From NCBI GenBank assembly GCA_022605955.1, contig JAKCOZ010000020.1, positions 4,701,001-4,765,000 of the forward strand: a DNA stretch of 64,000 nucleotides, given 5' to 3'. The translations under genes were made by a program, and so were the position numbers. This document shows, piece by piece, positions 23,301 to 35,600 of this stretch. A model generated the notes under the pieces. It did not search any database. It was not told where the DNA came from and saw only the letters and a program-made list of their open reading frames with translations. This stretch comes from Rallus limicola (Eukaryota; Chordata; Aves; Gruiformes; Rallidae). Position 1 is the stretch's first letter; the number at the start of each line of letters is the position of its first letter.

Positions 23301-25170
23301 GACCTTGCTCTGTGCAGCTGCTGTGCCAAGATCTGTACTCAAATGCTGGCAAAGGTTATCTCGGGGCACAGCTAAACCTGGGTCCCGTGCCCGAAATAGC
23401 TTGGGAAGATTGAAAAGGAGAAACAAGTGGTAAATCCTGCTTTGCTGCTTTGGGCAGTGATAGGAACAGGGCAGAGAAGTCACCTTTCATCAGGGATCAG
23501 AACCGGTTCTGCATGAAGCTGTGCAGCAGTGGGAGCTGCCTGGAGGTTTGTGGCAAAGAGGAGGCAAACCTGGATGAGGCTTCAACTCCTGAGCTTCTGC
23601 CATCCCCTCTGTGGCCTTAGGGGCCTGTTGTACCTTCTTACAAGGGTAACATCTTGCCCTGGGCTGCTCCGTTGTGGTGATGCAAGGCCCCTTCTTCCCC
23701 CAGATCTGCTGTTGTAATTGCTTGTGCATCCTCACTGTCAGTCAGGTTAGAGATTAATCCAGTTGGAAAGACATCTGGCCAGAGGAGCAGAGGGAGGAGG
23801 ACTGCTGGTGACGGGCAGACGTCCGAGCGAGCTGGGGAATGAGGCAAGAGCTGCTTCAGGTATCCCTGTTTGGGGCACATGTGAGAAACCGGGGTGTCTG
23901 GCTGTGATGGGCAGGATGCTGCTGGCCTGGCTTTGCTTTCCTGCTCTCCCAAAGTAAGAAAAATGCCTTTTTACACACAGGTACAAGCCGTGACCCCCAG
24001 GGCTCTGTGCCGGGGCACTCGGGATGAGCCTGATCTTGCCTGTTGACCCTGCACTGCTATTTTAATTTCAAACCTCTGTACCCCCCTGCAATCGAAGCTA
24101 CCATGGGCTGCAGACAAACCTTGTTGTCTTTGTTATTCTGAATAGAGCCCGAAATTCATGGCAGCCAGCCGGCTTTGCTATTGAAAGGCTTAATAGATAC
24201 AGTGCATACAAATATTTGTGCGTAACATCAACTGTCTTCCAAGCAAATTTCATGCACATATTGATTAGACAAATCCATTACTGTTTCCTTGTGGTGCATT
24301 TCTTAGCAGCCTCTCTCTACTCACTTTCATTGGGTTTTAATTATTATTTTTTTTTTGCTCCTTCTAGTCCTTTAGAGCAAGTGTGGGTATGTTTTTCACT
24401 GGGTTTTTAGGTCTGGTTTTGATCTGGAGCTCTACAGCTCATCACTGCCATTAACCGGCTGTGGGACGGCTGCCGACAGGTCTGCGCTGGGGTTTCAGTG
24501 TAATGGCTTGGTTGGTCTCTTGGAGGCAAATGCTGTAGCTCACTATTAATTAAACATTATAAACAAAGGTCTCCTTAACCTTTATTTCAAAATACCTGAG
24601 TTGCCTGGAGGATAGCTATCTACCTTTTTTTGTGAGGGTTTGAGGAGGTAAATTGCTGCGTATTTAACATTTTGGGTAAAGACTTGGTTGGTTTTTCCTA
24701 AAAACTTGCCTCATTTAATGTTTGTAATTAAACATTAGCCTTGCTGTCGATACTTTCTGGGTAAATGTGCCCTGGTGAACACTAGCAGTGGTGTTCTCAT
24801 TTATCTTGTCTGCAGAGCACAGGGGTACTGATCGTCATCCTTTAGGAAGGTCTTTTGCAGTCATTTTGTGGGCTACCCCCCTAACGTCTTCTCTAGACTA
24901 TCCATGGTCTGTAGACCACAAGTTCAGTAACATCACTCTGGACTTAAGAAATAAAATATTCTGTTAATCTTCTTTCAGCATGTCCTTGCTTCAAACGGAG
25001 GGGGGAGGGGGGAAAGTAGTTTATTTTGAACTGGAGCGGTGTGTTTTCAGTGGGATCTTTAGAGCTCTTGTGAGGATGGATGAACAGGTATCTTCTGTGA
25101 GCTGGGAGTGCCTGGTCCTTCTCTGGACTAAGGCATGGGGAGATTACAGCAGCTTGCCCATGTTTATATC
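20314..25170. other. Long intron 1 stretch, no genes or mobile elements recognised
   Basis: Contains an isolated donor-like GGTAAGTA at 20709 without a convincing paired acceptor. Segments at about 20640-21240 and 24100-24320 are AT-richer and low in repeats. The largest minus-strand frame (22597-23352) shows no recognisable domain. Confidence 0.4.
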
Positions 25171-25330
25171 ACAGAATCACAGAATTCACGGAATCACAGA
25201 ATCTTTAGGGGTTGGAAGGGACCCCAAGAGATCATCGGGTCCAACCCCCCTCATCGGGTCCAACCCCCCCCATGACAGTGGCAAGCCAAGGACCTTCATC
25301 CTGCTCTGCCTGCCCCATCAGGAGGGTTGG
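25171..25330 (-). mobile_element. CR1 LINE 3' fragment with expanded terminal octamers
   Basis: Starts with four tandem octamer/nonamer units (TCACAGAA, TCACAGAA, TTCACGGAA, TCACAGAA), then GGTTGGAAGGGACCCCAAG. The segment CATCGGGTCCAACCCCCC is tandemly duplicated (from about 25233). Reverse orientation, 5'-truncated. Confidence 0.92.
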
Positions 25331-28300
25331 CTCTAACTTGGAAGACCAACAGGTATATGGAATGATGTTAATTACATTCTTTGGGACTCAGTTTAATTGC
25401 AAAGCCTTATTTTAGACCACTAATGGTTTTACCCTGGTCCTGGCTGTGTGGTTTTTGCAGACCGGCTCCTGTGTGTTGCAGTGTTGACTGTGAGCCTGTA
25501 GATCACCATGGGGTGTCACGAGTTTGTCTGTGCTCATCATTTGGGCTGGACAGACGTCTGCGTGGCCCGGTGCTCTACGTCCCATTAACACGGGCTGTGC
25601 CTGAGCTGGCATTTGGTGTGGGAGCTGGTGGGTGCTCGGGCAGCCGGGCAGAGCTCCTCTGCAGGGGCTTGCAGGGGCTTGCAGAGTGCTTTCGTGGTGT
25701 GAATCAGGGAGGACGGGTGATGGGGAAATGCTTTTAGGCAGTAAATGGCACGTGAAACAGAGGAGCAGGGGGGTGGTGGCTTGCTGGGAGGAGGGGAGTG
25801 GGAGTTTTTGATGGCTTGAGTAGTGGGGGAGGACCCCAGGGGTCTCCCAGACGGGTGAAAATAAATGGTGCAGGAGTGTCCATGGGCTCTTGGCTCCTCT
25901 GCAAGCCCGTGCTGGGTTTGCTGGTAACCTCCAGCTTTCTCCTGTTCCTAATCAGAGGCTGTAAATCTCCTTGTACCTAGTGCTGTAATGGCTAATGCAG
26001 GTCTGTGGATAAAACAGTCTCTGATGGAGTCTCCAACCAGGAAGGGGGGGGAAATACTTTTCCTGTGAGACAATGTCTGTTCCTCATCAGAATCAGTTGA
26101 GAAAAGTAGGGACCAAACAGTTTGATTGAAAGATTTAAAGAGCCTGGATGTACTATTTCTCTTATTTCCATCAATCTGTCCCTGTTGTTTGTGTTTCTCT
26201 AGTCTTAAAGATAATTAATTAAAGGTTGCTGATGAGGAGGCCCCCCCAGTATCTTTTGCTGGGGGTAGCTGTGTCAAGCAGCATCCCAGCTGCACCCAGC
26301 TATGAACTGGCACCGGTACGTCCCCAGTGAGGTGCGATGCTCCCAGTTTGTTCCCCAGTTGGGAGCACCCACAGCCCCGCTGCCGCTGCTGTGGACCCTC
26401 CTTCCCCAGAGCAGTGCTGCAGCAGCCCCTTTCTTTCCACGAGGAGCTTAAAAACAGGATCCAAGACGATGGCAACCGTGGAGCTGCCCCAGTGCTTCGG
26501 TGACCTCATTTGGCTCCAGCCCCCAGTCCAGCTGTGGTGGAGAGCATCCAGGGCCTTTGACTTGTGCTGAGATCTTGCTGGCGACCTGCTGCTCTGTGGT
26601 TTGCAGATGTGGAAATCCACGGGCAGCGCTTTGTCTCTGCACAAGCACGTGATTTACACTCTTGGCTTTCCAGGGCTTCTTGTCAAGGCAGGGGCAGTTT
26701 GCTGCCCTTGATAGGGAAAAACCTTTGGTGGTCCTGCTGGCAGCATGGCTCGCAGGAAACATGCCTTGATGCCAGACAGTTTTGTTGTCCCCTTTAATTT
26801 TACCCCATGTTAAATCTCACTACACAGTAAAATGTTTTTTTTTTCTGGTTACACAGACAGAAGCAAGAAGCTTTAAAACTGCTTTAAAGCTTGACACAGC
26901 ATGGCTTTGCACATGGTGCTGGTCTTTAAAGCTGAACTTCTCATCTCAAGAGTTTAAAAAAAAAGAAAAATCATCCTGTTTCTTTTACTGTAGGCAGCTG
27001 CCCTGACCATGGTCTGGTCTGTCGGCTGAGATTCCAGGGAAGCAGTTGGCTTGCTGAATGCTGCCAAAGGCTCTGGCCCCCCAGCTTGGAGGATGTGTGT
27101 ATTTGCGTGTGTGTGTGTATATATATATATTTTTTTTTACATCAGCTAATTAACTCTTGGGTGGCTGCAAGCCAAGATGTCCAAGCTCAAATCCATTATT
27201 AGGAAAGTACCTTAAACTTCCATAGATCCCAGTGAGCTTTTGGAGCCGTTGAGCATCACCTGCACATCCTTAGCAGTTGGGGGGGGTTGCCCCTGTCGAT
27301 GCACATGTGGGCTGCAGGAGAGCTGGGGGGGGGGAGTGGTGGTGGTGGTGTGTCCCTGGAGGAAAAGTGGAGCAGGCATTTGAGCATGTGCTGCTGGTAC
27401 AGCCCCCAGGTTTGGGTGGGAATTGGCAATTGAAATCACATCGAGTCGGAAGCGTGAGGGGAAGTGGGGTAGTCATACTGGAAGTATAAATACGCATCGG
27501 CTACTTTCTGGGTGTCTCTGAATTCCCCCGTGTGTGTAGGGGCTTTCCTGCCCCGGGGGTGGCTCGTACCGAGCACGCTGAGCTCCTGCCTGGGGAAGCT
27601 GTCCCCACTGGGGATGGGGCCGGGCTGTTCCCGGGCTACTGATGCTTCCTGGGACTTGGCTGGCAGGTAAGGTGTCCCGGGGCTCAGCAGGGGTGTGTGG
27701 GGGCACGGCTGAGGGCATCCCAGCTCCTGTGCAAGGGAGTGAGTGGAAAGCCAGAGGGGACTGAGAGCCAAACGTTGCTGTGTGTTTTTTCCATACATAA
27801 CTTGGCAAAACACCTTCTAGCGCGGCCCCTCGGCTGACCCTTGGCAGGAGCAGGGAGATGCCTCTTCGTGTCTGTCATCCTTAGCCCTTCACGGGGAATT
27901 TGCTGGAAAAAACAGGATTTCTGTAAAGCTCAGCCCCTTTGCAAGGGGCCTCCCCCTGCTGCTTTCCTTCCCCCTGCCGTTGGTGCCCTGTTTCCCATGC
28001 TCAGCCTGCTGGGGACCGTTGCCTTGGGTTGATTTTTGTATTCCTGGCTGGTGAGCCGTCTGGAGATGCTGGCAAACCAGTGAGGAGGGTCCTGTGCCTG
28101 CCTGGAGCAGATAGCGAGCAGTTTATCAGCACGGGCTGATGTGTGGTCTCGCAGGAGGAAACAAATATACAAAAAGAAATACTTCCCCTTTTTAAAAAAA
28201 AAAAAAAAAATCCTTTTTTTTCTCCTTTCCCATCCCCTTTTTGGTTTTGGTGCACACTGACTGTTGCTTCAGTTGAAGTTTGGTGAGGCTGCTGGGGAGC

Positions 28301-29553
28301 TTGCTGTGCTGGAAGCTTTCTCCAGTGCTCCCAGTGTGCTGATGAGAGGCTTTGGTATCACCAAAAAGCTTTGTGTAAATCTCTGTGTGACACCTACCTC
28401 TGCTGGGGGGAGACGGTGTGCAGGTGGAGGAGCAGGTCCTGGGGAGCTGTGGAGCTGTGGCTCTCCCTGCTCAGGATCAGTCCTGGCAGCATCCTCTGTG
28501 CTGGGAATTTATGCCAACTGTTAATACAAGAATAATAGTTAATGCACCTTAAACTGGGGGAGGTGAAGGGCAGTGTTTAGGTGTTTATTTTTTCTTTATT
28601 GAAATCCAGATAGAAAGCACGAGGCTTAAAAGCTGCTCTGAAAAAGCCTGCATGAGGTAGCTAAAAACAGGGGTTGGTTTGTCTCCCTGTGGGGCTGAGG
28701 AGAGCACTCCCACTCTGATTCTCCTGATTCTGTTATGGCTGTGAAAGGAATTACAACATGGATTAAAGCAGGTGTCAGGGGTGTATGTGAAAATACCCTC
28801 AGGGCCGCGGTGTCTTCTTGGGCTCTTGATCCTGATTAGAAGGGCTGATGTGCTGATGTAATTAATATTTGTGTGGCATTGGAGGCGTGTGGCGTGGTGT
28901 ACTCCTGGATGTTAGCAGAGCCCCATGGATGGAGATGGCTCCTAGAGGGTGTGGGGGGGTGGTCCCTCCTGGCATAGATCAGGGTGTACCTCACTGGACC
29001 CTACTGGCATCGGTCCCTCCTGGTATTGATCAGGGCTTACCTCTCTCAGATGACTGTGAAAATGGCCACAGCTGGAAAGGAGGGCGCTGGGAAAGCGTGT
29101 GCAGATGTGCGAGAGTGTGGGTGGGCGAAGGGGTGGGCTGAGAGCGACAATGTGCCTTTGGACCTTGTGTTGAAGTGCCAAAACTGTAGCTTGTGGGTTT
29201 TTGGGAGCTAAGTCGTCATGTCATGTCATTCCCCACCCCCTCCACAAAAATACCCATCTCCAAGAGACCTGGATCTGTAGATCCCTAGGCCTGGTCCTGC
29301 TGGTGCTGGGGTCGGAAGGCATTGTGGGGCAGTCTGTTGGGATGGATTTGGGATGATCTAATAATTGGTCTTCCCTGGGTTAGGAGTTCCTCCCAGCAGA
29401 AACATGGCAGTGGTGTTTGTCAGAGGGAAATGGGGCTCTGGAGAGTTGCAAGGGCAGTCAGTTTTTGGTGATTGCCCAAGGCTTGACCTTCAGTAGCCTC
29501 GCTGGACCACGGCTGACTGAATTCTAACCTGCTGCTTTCCCGTTTGCTTTCAG
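25331..29553. other. Intron 1 immediately upstream of NCOR2 exon 2
   Basis: Unique intron with small simple repeats: GCAGGGGCTT twice at 25661-25680, a GT/AT/T run at 27106-27138, a poly-A at 28194-28210, and a ~51-bp tandem duplication at 28961-29060. It ends in the exon 2 polypyrimidine tract at about 29531-29553. No coding exon seen. Confidence 0.5.
28961..29060 (+). repeat. Two-copy 51-bp tandem repeat
   Basis: GGTCCCTCCTGGCATAGATC at 28961 recurs diverged as GGTCCCTCCTGGTATTGATC at 29012, each followed by AGGG..TACCTC. A partial third unit (GGACCCTACTGGCAT) lies between them. Confidence 0.75.
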
Positions 29554-29765
29554 TTGTTGCGTGAAGTGGAAAGCACACCCATGATGAAGAGGAGCTCTCC
29601 GCTCTCCTAATCCTTTGCGGGTGATTTGGAAGCAGCAACCGCCGTGCCTGCTCTTTCGCCATGTCTGGGTCGACGCAGCCCGTGGCGCAGAGCTGGCGTG
29701 CCGCCGAGCCGCGCTACCCTCCGCACGCCATGTCCTACCCGGTTCAGATCGCTCGACCACATGCG
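29554..29765 (+). CDS. NCOR2: NCOR2 (SMRT) exon 2: 5'UTR end and coding start (coding 29661-29765)
   Basis: First coding exon of the nuclear receptor corepressor NCOR2/SMRT, a nuclear scaffold that recruits HDAC3, TBL1 and GPS2 to unliganded nuclear receptors. The acceptor is a pyrimidine-rich tract ending in CAG at 29551-29553. The exon has 107 nt of 5'UTR, then ATG at 29661 with G at -3. An in-frame TGA at 29622 fixes this as the start. The 35 codons begin MSGSTQPVAQ and include the RYPPH and SYPVQIAR motifs, which I recognise from vertebrate SMRT; the paralogue NCOR1 begins differently. The donor is GCG|gtaagg, phase 0. The segment lies in the N-terminal part of repression domain 1, upstream of the GPS2/TBL1-binding and SANT regions. 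Open frames running past 29765 are read-through into intron. A short upstream ORF lies in the 5'UTR (separate entry). Confidence 0.96.
29581..29610 (+). other. Upstream ORF in NCOR2 5'UTR (9 codons)
   Basis: Within the exon 2 leader, two consecutive ATG codons open a frame of nine codons (MMKRSSPLS) ending in TAA at 29608-29610, 50 nt before the main start. The first ATG has C at -3 (weak context); the second has A at -3 (moderate). The frame does not overlap the main ORF, so it could reduce or permit reinitiation of NCOR2 translation. The ORF is read directly; the regulatory effect is inference. Confidence 0.6.
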
Positions 29766-32700
29766 GTAAGGCAAAAGCTTTTCCTTCCCTCCCCACTGGC
29801 AGGGCCGGAGCCGCGTGGCGTGTCCCTGGTGCTGGGGCAGTGGTTCAGCTGCGCCAGGCTCGGATGTGGCTGTTACAGAGAAATCAGACTGTTTCCGTGC
29901 CTGTGGTACAGGATTTCATTGTTCCTCTCTTGTGGGATCCTCTTTTGTTTCTCCATACAGTGCTTTCAGCTGTGCTCTCCCTTTCCAGCCTCTTCCCACC
30001 ATGTCCTGGGCTCTGCCTCGTTGCTCAGGTTGGCTTGTTTTCCCAGTGGGGAGCACCCTTGGGCGGATGCAGCAAGCAGCTTGGGGACAGAGGGTGAAGG
30101 GTGGTTGATCACCCGAATGGAGCGGCAGCGTGTGGTCTCCAGCCCTTTTCAGCTTGGCCTTTCCTTGCCATTGAATCCAGAGGATGCTCATCACCACCTC
30201 CATGTGGGTTTACTGCTCCCAGCAAGCCCTCTCAGTGGTCTTCATGCCCAGGGGAGATCTCTCTGGATTTCCAGGCAGATTGGTGGGGGCAAACCCACTG
30301 CCCACCCTTCAGCCAGGAGACCTTTCGGCTCTGTGGGGTGGTTCTGGATGGTGGTGGCCCTCCTGGGGAGTGAGAAGAAAACCATCACTCAACATCTGTG
30401 CTCGCTCATCCTGGATGGTCTCATGTTTTAGGTTAAAGCCCTTAGCAGGAGAGAAACCCCCCTCTCCTTAGTCAAGCAGCTTTAGTCAGCTCAAGCTGCT
30501 TAAATGAATCTTATTAGGTGCTGGAGCGTGGCACACGCTGGTAAGGCTGCTCTGTGGAGCTGCTCCATGGTGGGTTACAGCGAGGCGGCCGCAGCCAGGG
30601 AAGGAGCTTGTAACACAAGTCAGCGAGGAGACCTCCTCTCAGGGTTACGTGTCTGATGGCGGCAGCTATTGAAGGGGAATGTTCCTGCTGGGAAGACTTT
30701 AGAGTTTGATTTGAAAGCCTGGAAATCCTCAGTGTGTCAGCAAAGGGGTGAAATTCCCTCCATCTGCCCTCTTTGTTGGGCTTCGGTGTGAGGAGCAGGC
30801 CCGGAGCTTGGGAAGGCTTTGAAATAGCCACGTTAAGGAGGGCGCAGGCCGGGGTTTTGGCTGCATTAGCTGGCTCGTCTGGATCACTCGGGGCCTGTGT
30901 GCTTCTGCACAAAGAAGCTTTTCATCCAGGCTGTGAGACACGCTGACCTGGTTCAATTTATGGGAGTTTTTGCTTCCATCAGTGCAAATGTATTTATTGG
31001 GGAGGTGGGATGGAACGGGAGCGTCTGTCTCAAAGAGAAAACCTCCTTTCTGGAGTTATCAGAAACCTGAGCTGGAGAGAGGAGGATGTGGCCAGGTGAG
31101 CAAGGTCTGCAGATGTTGCACAGTCATGATTACAAAACAAGCCGAAGAAAACTCAATACCCAGCGTGGAAATGGATTTTTAGAAGACTGCAGGAGGCTCC
31201 TTGTCTCCTACAACCCCCAGTTGCTTCCCCTTAATGTCGCAACAGCAGAATAGAGCCAAGCAGGGCAGCTGTTTGCAGGTGGGACAGAGCTTGGGATTCT
31301 CCAGCCTGCCCAGCACCCTGGCTGGAGTGAATTCTGGTTTTATTCTATCTTATTAATGTTGGAAGAAGCTGCTGGTGTTTGCTCCTAGAAGTTATTTTTG
31401 CAGCCATGTGTAATCTTCCAAAGCTACGTGATACCTTTTAGGGGTCTGGTTGCAGGAGAGGTTGGGCTCGAGATTTTATTTCTTTAATTATTTATTTATT
31501 TGGGGGTTGGCTTTGGTGGAAAGCCACGAGGGTCTTCTCAACAGGAGTGTGCCAGCCTCACACAAATCAAATACACCTTGCCTCTCCTCAGGGAGAACAA
31601 GTGGAGCGCCGCTTCAAGCGTGTCCCTGCATGATCTGCCCAGCCACTCCAGGCTGTTTGGAAACACGTGGGTCTTGCTAAGCAGTGCTGTGAGCTGGAAC
31701 CTGGCCATGGCTCTGGGCTGGAGCTCGGCTCTGGTGGGATTGCTTGGGAGAGGACAGCCCAGTTGCTTTGAAGTTGTTAAATATTAAAAGTCAGTGGTAT
31801 TTCCTTGCATGTCTTGGCCAGGTCAGTTTTGTCATGGGGTGTGTTTGCACAGGGAGAGCTTGTTGGGAGGAGGGCAGGAGAGGCCAGAACTAACCCCACA
31901 TCTCCATCTAACTACATTTTGGTTCTGGTTTGCTGCATTCCACAACATCCTTTCTGGAGAACTGGTAATATGTCAACCCAGGGATGCTTATTGTGGTGGT
32001 GGAAACACCCTGGGTCACCTCCTGGGCGCGGGGCTGAGCAGAGCAGGGCTGTGGGTGCTGTTATAATACCAATAAATAACCACAGTCCAACTGTGCCGGT
32101 CGCACCCAGGGACCTGCGGCGCGGCGGGGGGAACACTGAGCTCTGAAATGAGCCGTGACATTATTTTAGGCTTGGAGACACTTCTCATAAAGTGATTTAC
32201 AGGATTGCAGCTGTTTGATTTCACAGATGAGGCAAGTGAGACGGGGTGTTGGGAGGGAGCGGAAGGCGGTGGAAGCAGCCTTGGATGTTTTTCTTCTCCC
32301 ATTGTATAAAACCTAAGGGAATATTGAGGAAAAAATGAGGACAAAAGACGTGCTTCAAGTGAACAGACAGAAGTAGGGTTGTACCTAGGGGTGCTACCTC
32401 CTGGCAGCGTGTCCCTGGAGTCACTGCTGAGTTTGGAAGTGGTGGAGAAGATCCAGTACCGGTTGAGTGATGATGTTTGTTGGCTGGTTTCTCTTTTAGG
32501 TGCCTGTGTTGGGCAGGGTTGTGGGTCTGATCCAGTCTCAACTCTGATGGGTGATGCAGCGAACAGATTCTTCTGTTGGTCCCCATCTGTATTGGGGTGT
32601 CCTCTTCCTCCTGACCGAGGTGCATCTGGTCCCAACAGCTGCCTAGGGAGGCTGGAGGGGAAAGTAGTGCAGTGTACAATGACTTACTTATATAGATTTA

Positions 32701-34326
32701 ATTTCACCTTACTGAAAAATGACTTGCAAAGCAATTTGCACGAGTTTGCGTGCTTTTAAAGGGAAGAGCAAAGCTTGGTGGGAAGGTTCTGGTTGGTCTG
32801 ACTCTAAGGTGAAACTCAAATCACCAATAATCAGCAGGTTCTTCTGAAGAACCTTGCGTGGTTCTCGGCCAGACATTTTTGTTTGCCATGTTAATTAGCT
32901 GTAATGTTGGGGTGCTTAGATGGCTCCTGTCATCTTCAGCTTGGGAACAGCAGAATTGTTTAAACGCTCTGTGACCTTTAGCTGAAGGTGAAAAGACACA
33001 TTACTTATGCTCTTAACCTTCTAACGTGTCTGAAGTTCGTGTTCTCTCAAAGGAAACTTTGGGAGTGCAGGATGCTGGTTCTCAGGCAGCCTGCAGATGT
33101 TTTCTGTAAACAGATCAATTTTCCTGTGCAGCACACGTCCCCCTTTCCTTTTAAATCAATATCCCCTGGGCACAGAAGGGGTCCCCTCTCTTCCCTCCCC
33201 CCCTGGGTCTGGTTTCTTGCCGTGCCCTCCTTACTGGTTGTCCTGCTGGGTCACTGATGTGTCAGTGCTGTGGGAGTGATATGGCCTGGGGTGCAGGCTG
33301 GGGTTTACCAGGAGGGTACTGTCAGCTGCAGGAGATGCTGGGGGTCAGGACACATGGGGTGTCCTTGTGCAACAGCCTCTGTGCTAGAACAGCTTCTGCT
33401 TTTGGGGCGCTTCTAGTGTTTCACCTGCTAGAGATGCTGAATGGGTTTAGGGCTTGGACAAGAGGTGCCCAGCATGCCTCCTGCATGCTGCGTGGTCCAG
33501 GCTGAGATAGCAAAGTGAGTTAACACCTCTGCTCTGGCTTTGAGACCTTCATGCTTCCTCCCATGCCGCATCTCCTGCCTGGGAGCAGCTCTGTAGCCTC
33601 TACATTAACCCTCCACCCCCAGTTTGTAAAGCAGCACCTATGCAGGAGCATCCCAGCCCGATCGCTCAGGTTTTTCTGGCCTGTGATCACTAACTTCCCT
33701 CTCTGCCTGAACCAGAGACGGGAGCTTGGTGCAACCTTGTGTGTTGATTTGGTGTCCTACCCAAATGGTGGCCTGGGGGGGAAATCAAGTACCTTCCCTG
33801 GCCAGACTCCTCCTCCTCCACCTCCTCCTCCCAGCCCAGCAAGTTAAACCCAGTGTCCTACCTTGGAAGGTGCAGTGAGGAGATGCAAGCTCCTGAGGTG
33901 TGGTGACACAGCGTGCTGAGGTGACACCAGGTAAGCCCACAGAGAGGCTGTGTATTTTACACTACATACACAAGGTGCCTTTGCTGCTGTGTTGGTTTTC
34001 CTTGGAGTAGTTACTCACACTTTTCTCTGCTGGAAGCAAAATGCCAGAGTGTGTCGGTGCTTCAGGAACTTGTGGAACAGAAGAGTTTGTGGTGCCAAAT
34101 GCTAAAATCCCTCAGGGCTGTGAAGAGCCTTCTCCAACCACCTCTGAGCACAAAGAGAAGCCTCCTGCTCATAGCTGAGCGGGGGGGCGATTGGTGCCAG
34201 AGATTTGCATCCTGAATCCTGCTTGCTGGGCTCCAGCTAACATTTTAAGGAATGACTTGGAAAAAAACAAAGAACATATCTTGGAAATGCCACCTCTGAT
34301 CATGTCCATCCTAAGGACGCAGTGTG

Positions 34327-34370
34327 GTGGTTGTTGGAGTGCTTTGAGGTGGTTCTTGGAGTGCTTTGAA
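34327..34370 (+). repeat. 22-bp tandem repeat, 2 copies
   Basis: GTGGTTGTTGGAGTGCTTTG and GTGGTTCTTGGAGTGCTTTG units, 22 bp each, differing at two positions over the full unit. Confidence 0.85.
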
Positions 34371-35129
34371 GTTTGCTGGTGAAGGAATGCAGGAGCTCTG
34401 AGCAGCTGTAGTGGATTTGGGACAACTGGCTTTCCGCTCTGGGACTGGGACAACATGTATGTGAAGGAACAGGACACCTAATTCCCTGCCCTGGGGTCTC
34501 TCCCCCATGGCCAGGGAGGAGTTGGCTTTACAGCAGTTTGCATGTAAAGCTGGCTTTTCCTAGGATACAACCTTTATCCAAAACTTTACAGTCGCTTCAG
34601 GGAGCTACTGGATAAACTTCTGTCGTTGCTCCCTAATCTGCTTGTGGCTGTGATTTGATACAGAGGGTGATGCTTTGCTTTTGGTTGCTATCAAAATCGT
34701 AAATCCCCCAGGGGAAGAAGAACTTTTGCTGCAGAGGTGGCTTGGTGAAGGCAGAGACCTACTAAAGCCGCTTTTGGAGGGGTGAAGCCTTTGCCTGCAC
34801 TCCCAGCCTGGCTCTGTCCACATTGCCCCACCAGCTCCTTGGACACATGTTCTCCAAGACTGGGGCTTTTGCTGGCTGTCATGTTGTACTGAGAAAGCTG
34901 AGCGAGTTGGGTTCTTTGACCCAAAGGATTTGCTGTGGAGGTGTAAAGGAGCATAGGGGAGAGCTGAGTGGGGGATGTGCAAGACAAAAAGGTCCTACAT
35001 GGACCTACAGCTAAGTTGTGGGAGTTGTGTGGGAGCATGTCTGGTGGCAGGTGGCGGGGCACTGTGATGCAGAAGAGATGCAATGATGAGCAAAGTGACC
35101 TTTAAGGTGGATGTTCTGCGTTTGTTGTG

Positions 35130-35600
35130 TGGAGTGAGCTGCGTGCCCCACGCGGGCGTTGGTGACCACAAGTGCCTTCAGGAAACAAAGCTCCAGGCTT
35201 GAGGGACAGAGGAAGGACAGAAGGGTCACTCCTGGCTCAAAGGCGCCTGGATGCGACTGGGACAAAAGTCTTGTGACGGAGAGAGACTCAAAAGCAGCAC
35301 TGTAATGGATGTGCCACCGCTCTGCGGGCACTTCTGGCTGCCGGGGAGAGGGGCTGGCAGCTCCAACACCCAGCGCCGTCAGATGACTGGGAAACCACAG
35401 CAGCTGAGAGCTGCCCCCACCAAGATGTGACGACTTCTCCATGAATGGCGTATTCAGAGGGGACAGCTAAAGGCTGCTGACAGCCCCTGCTTGGGGGAGA
35501 GGGCGTCGGGAAGGATGCATTACCCCGCAGCTGGTACAGACGCCGACGGTGCTGGCCGCAGACGCGGCCTCAGCGCAGGGATGGCAGCAGAAATCGATGC
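35130..35600. promoter_or_regulatory. CpG-enriched intronic segment
   Basis: By eye about 26 CpG in 470 bp, densest at 35505-35580 (GACGCCGACGG, GCAGACGCGGCC). Estimated observed/expected is near 0.65, borderline for an island. No TATA box or splice donor was identified with it. Confidence 0.3.

Noticed and set aside
22597..23352. 251-codon minus-strand frame
   Set aside because: Cys/Ser/Pro-rich with no motif, no splice or promoter support; probably a chance frame.
29661..30431. 256-codon open frame starting at the NCOR2 ATG
   Set aside because: SMRT homology stops at residue 35, exactly at GCG|gtaagg, and resumes in frame at 44337. The rest is intron read-through.
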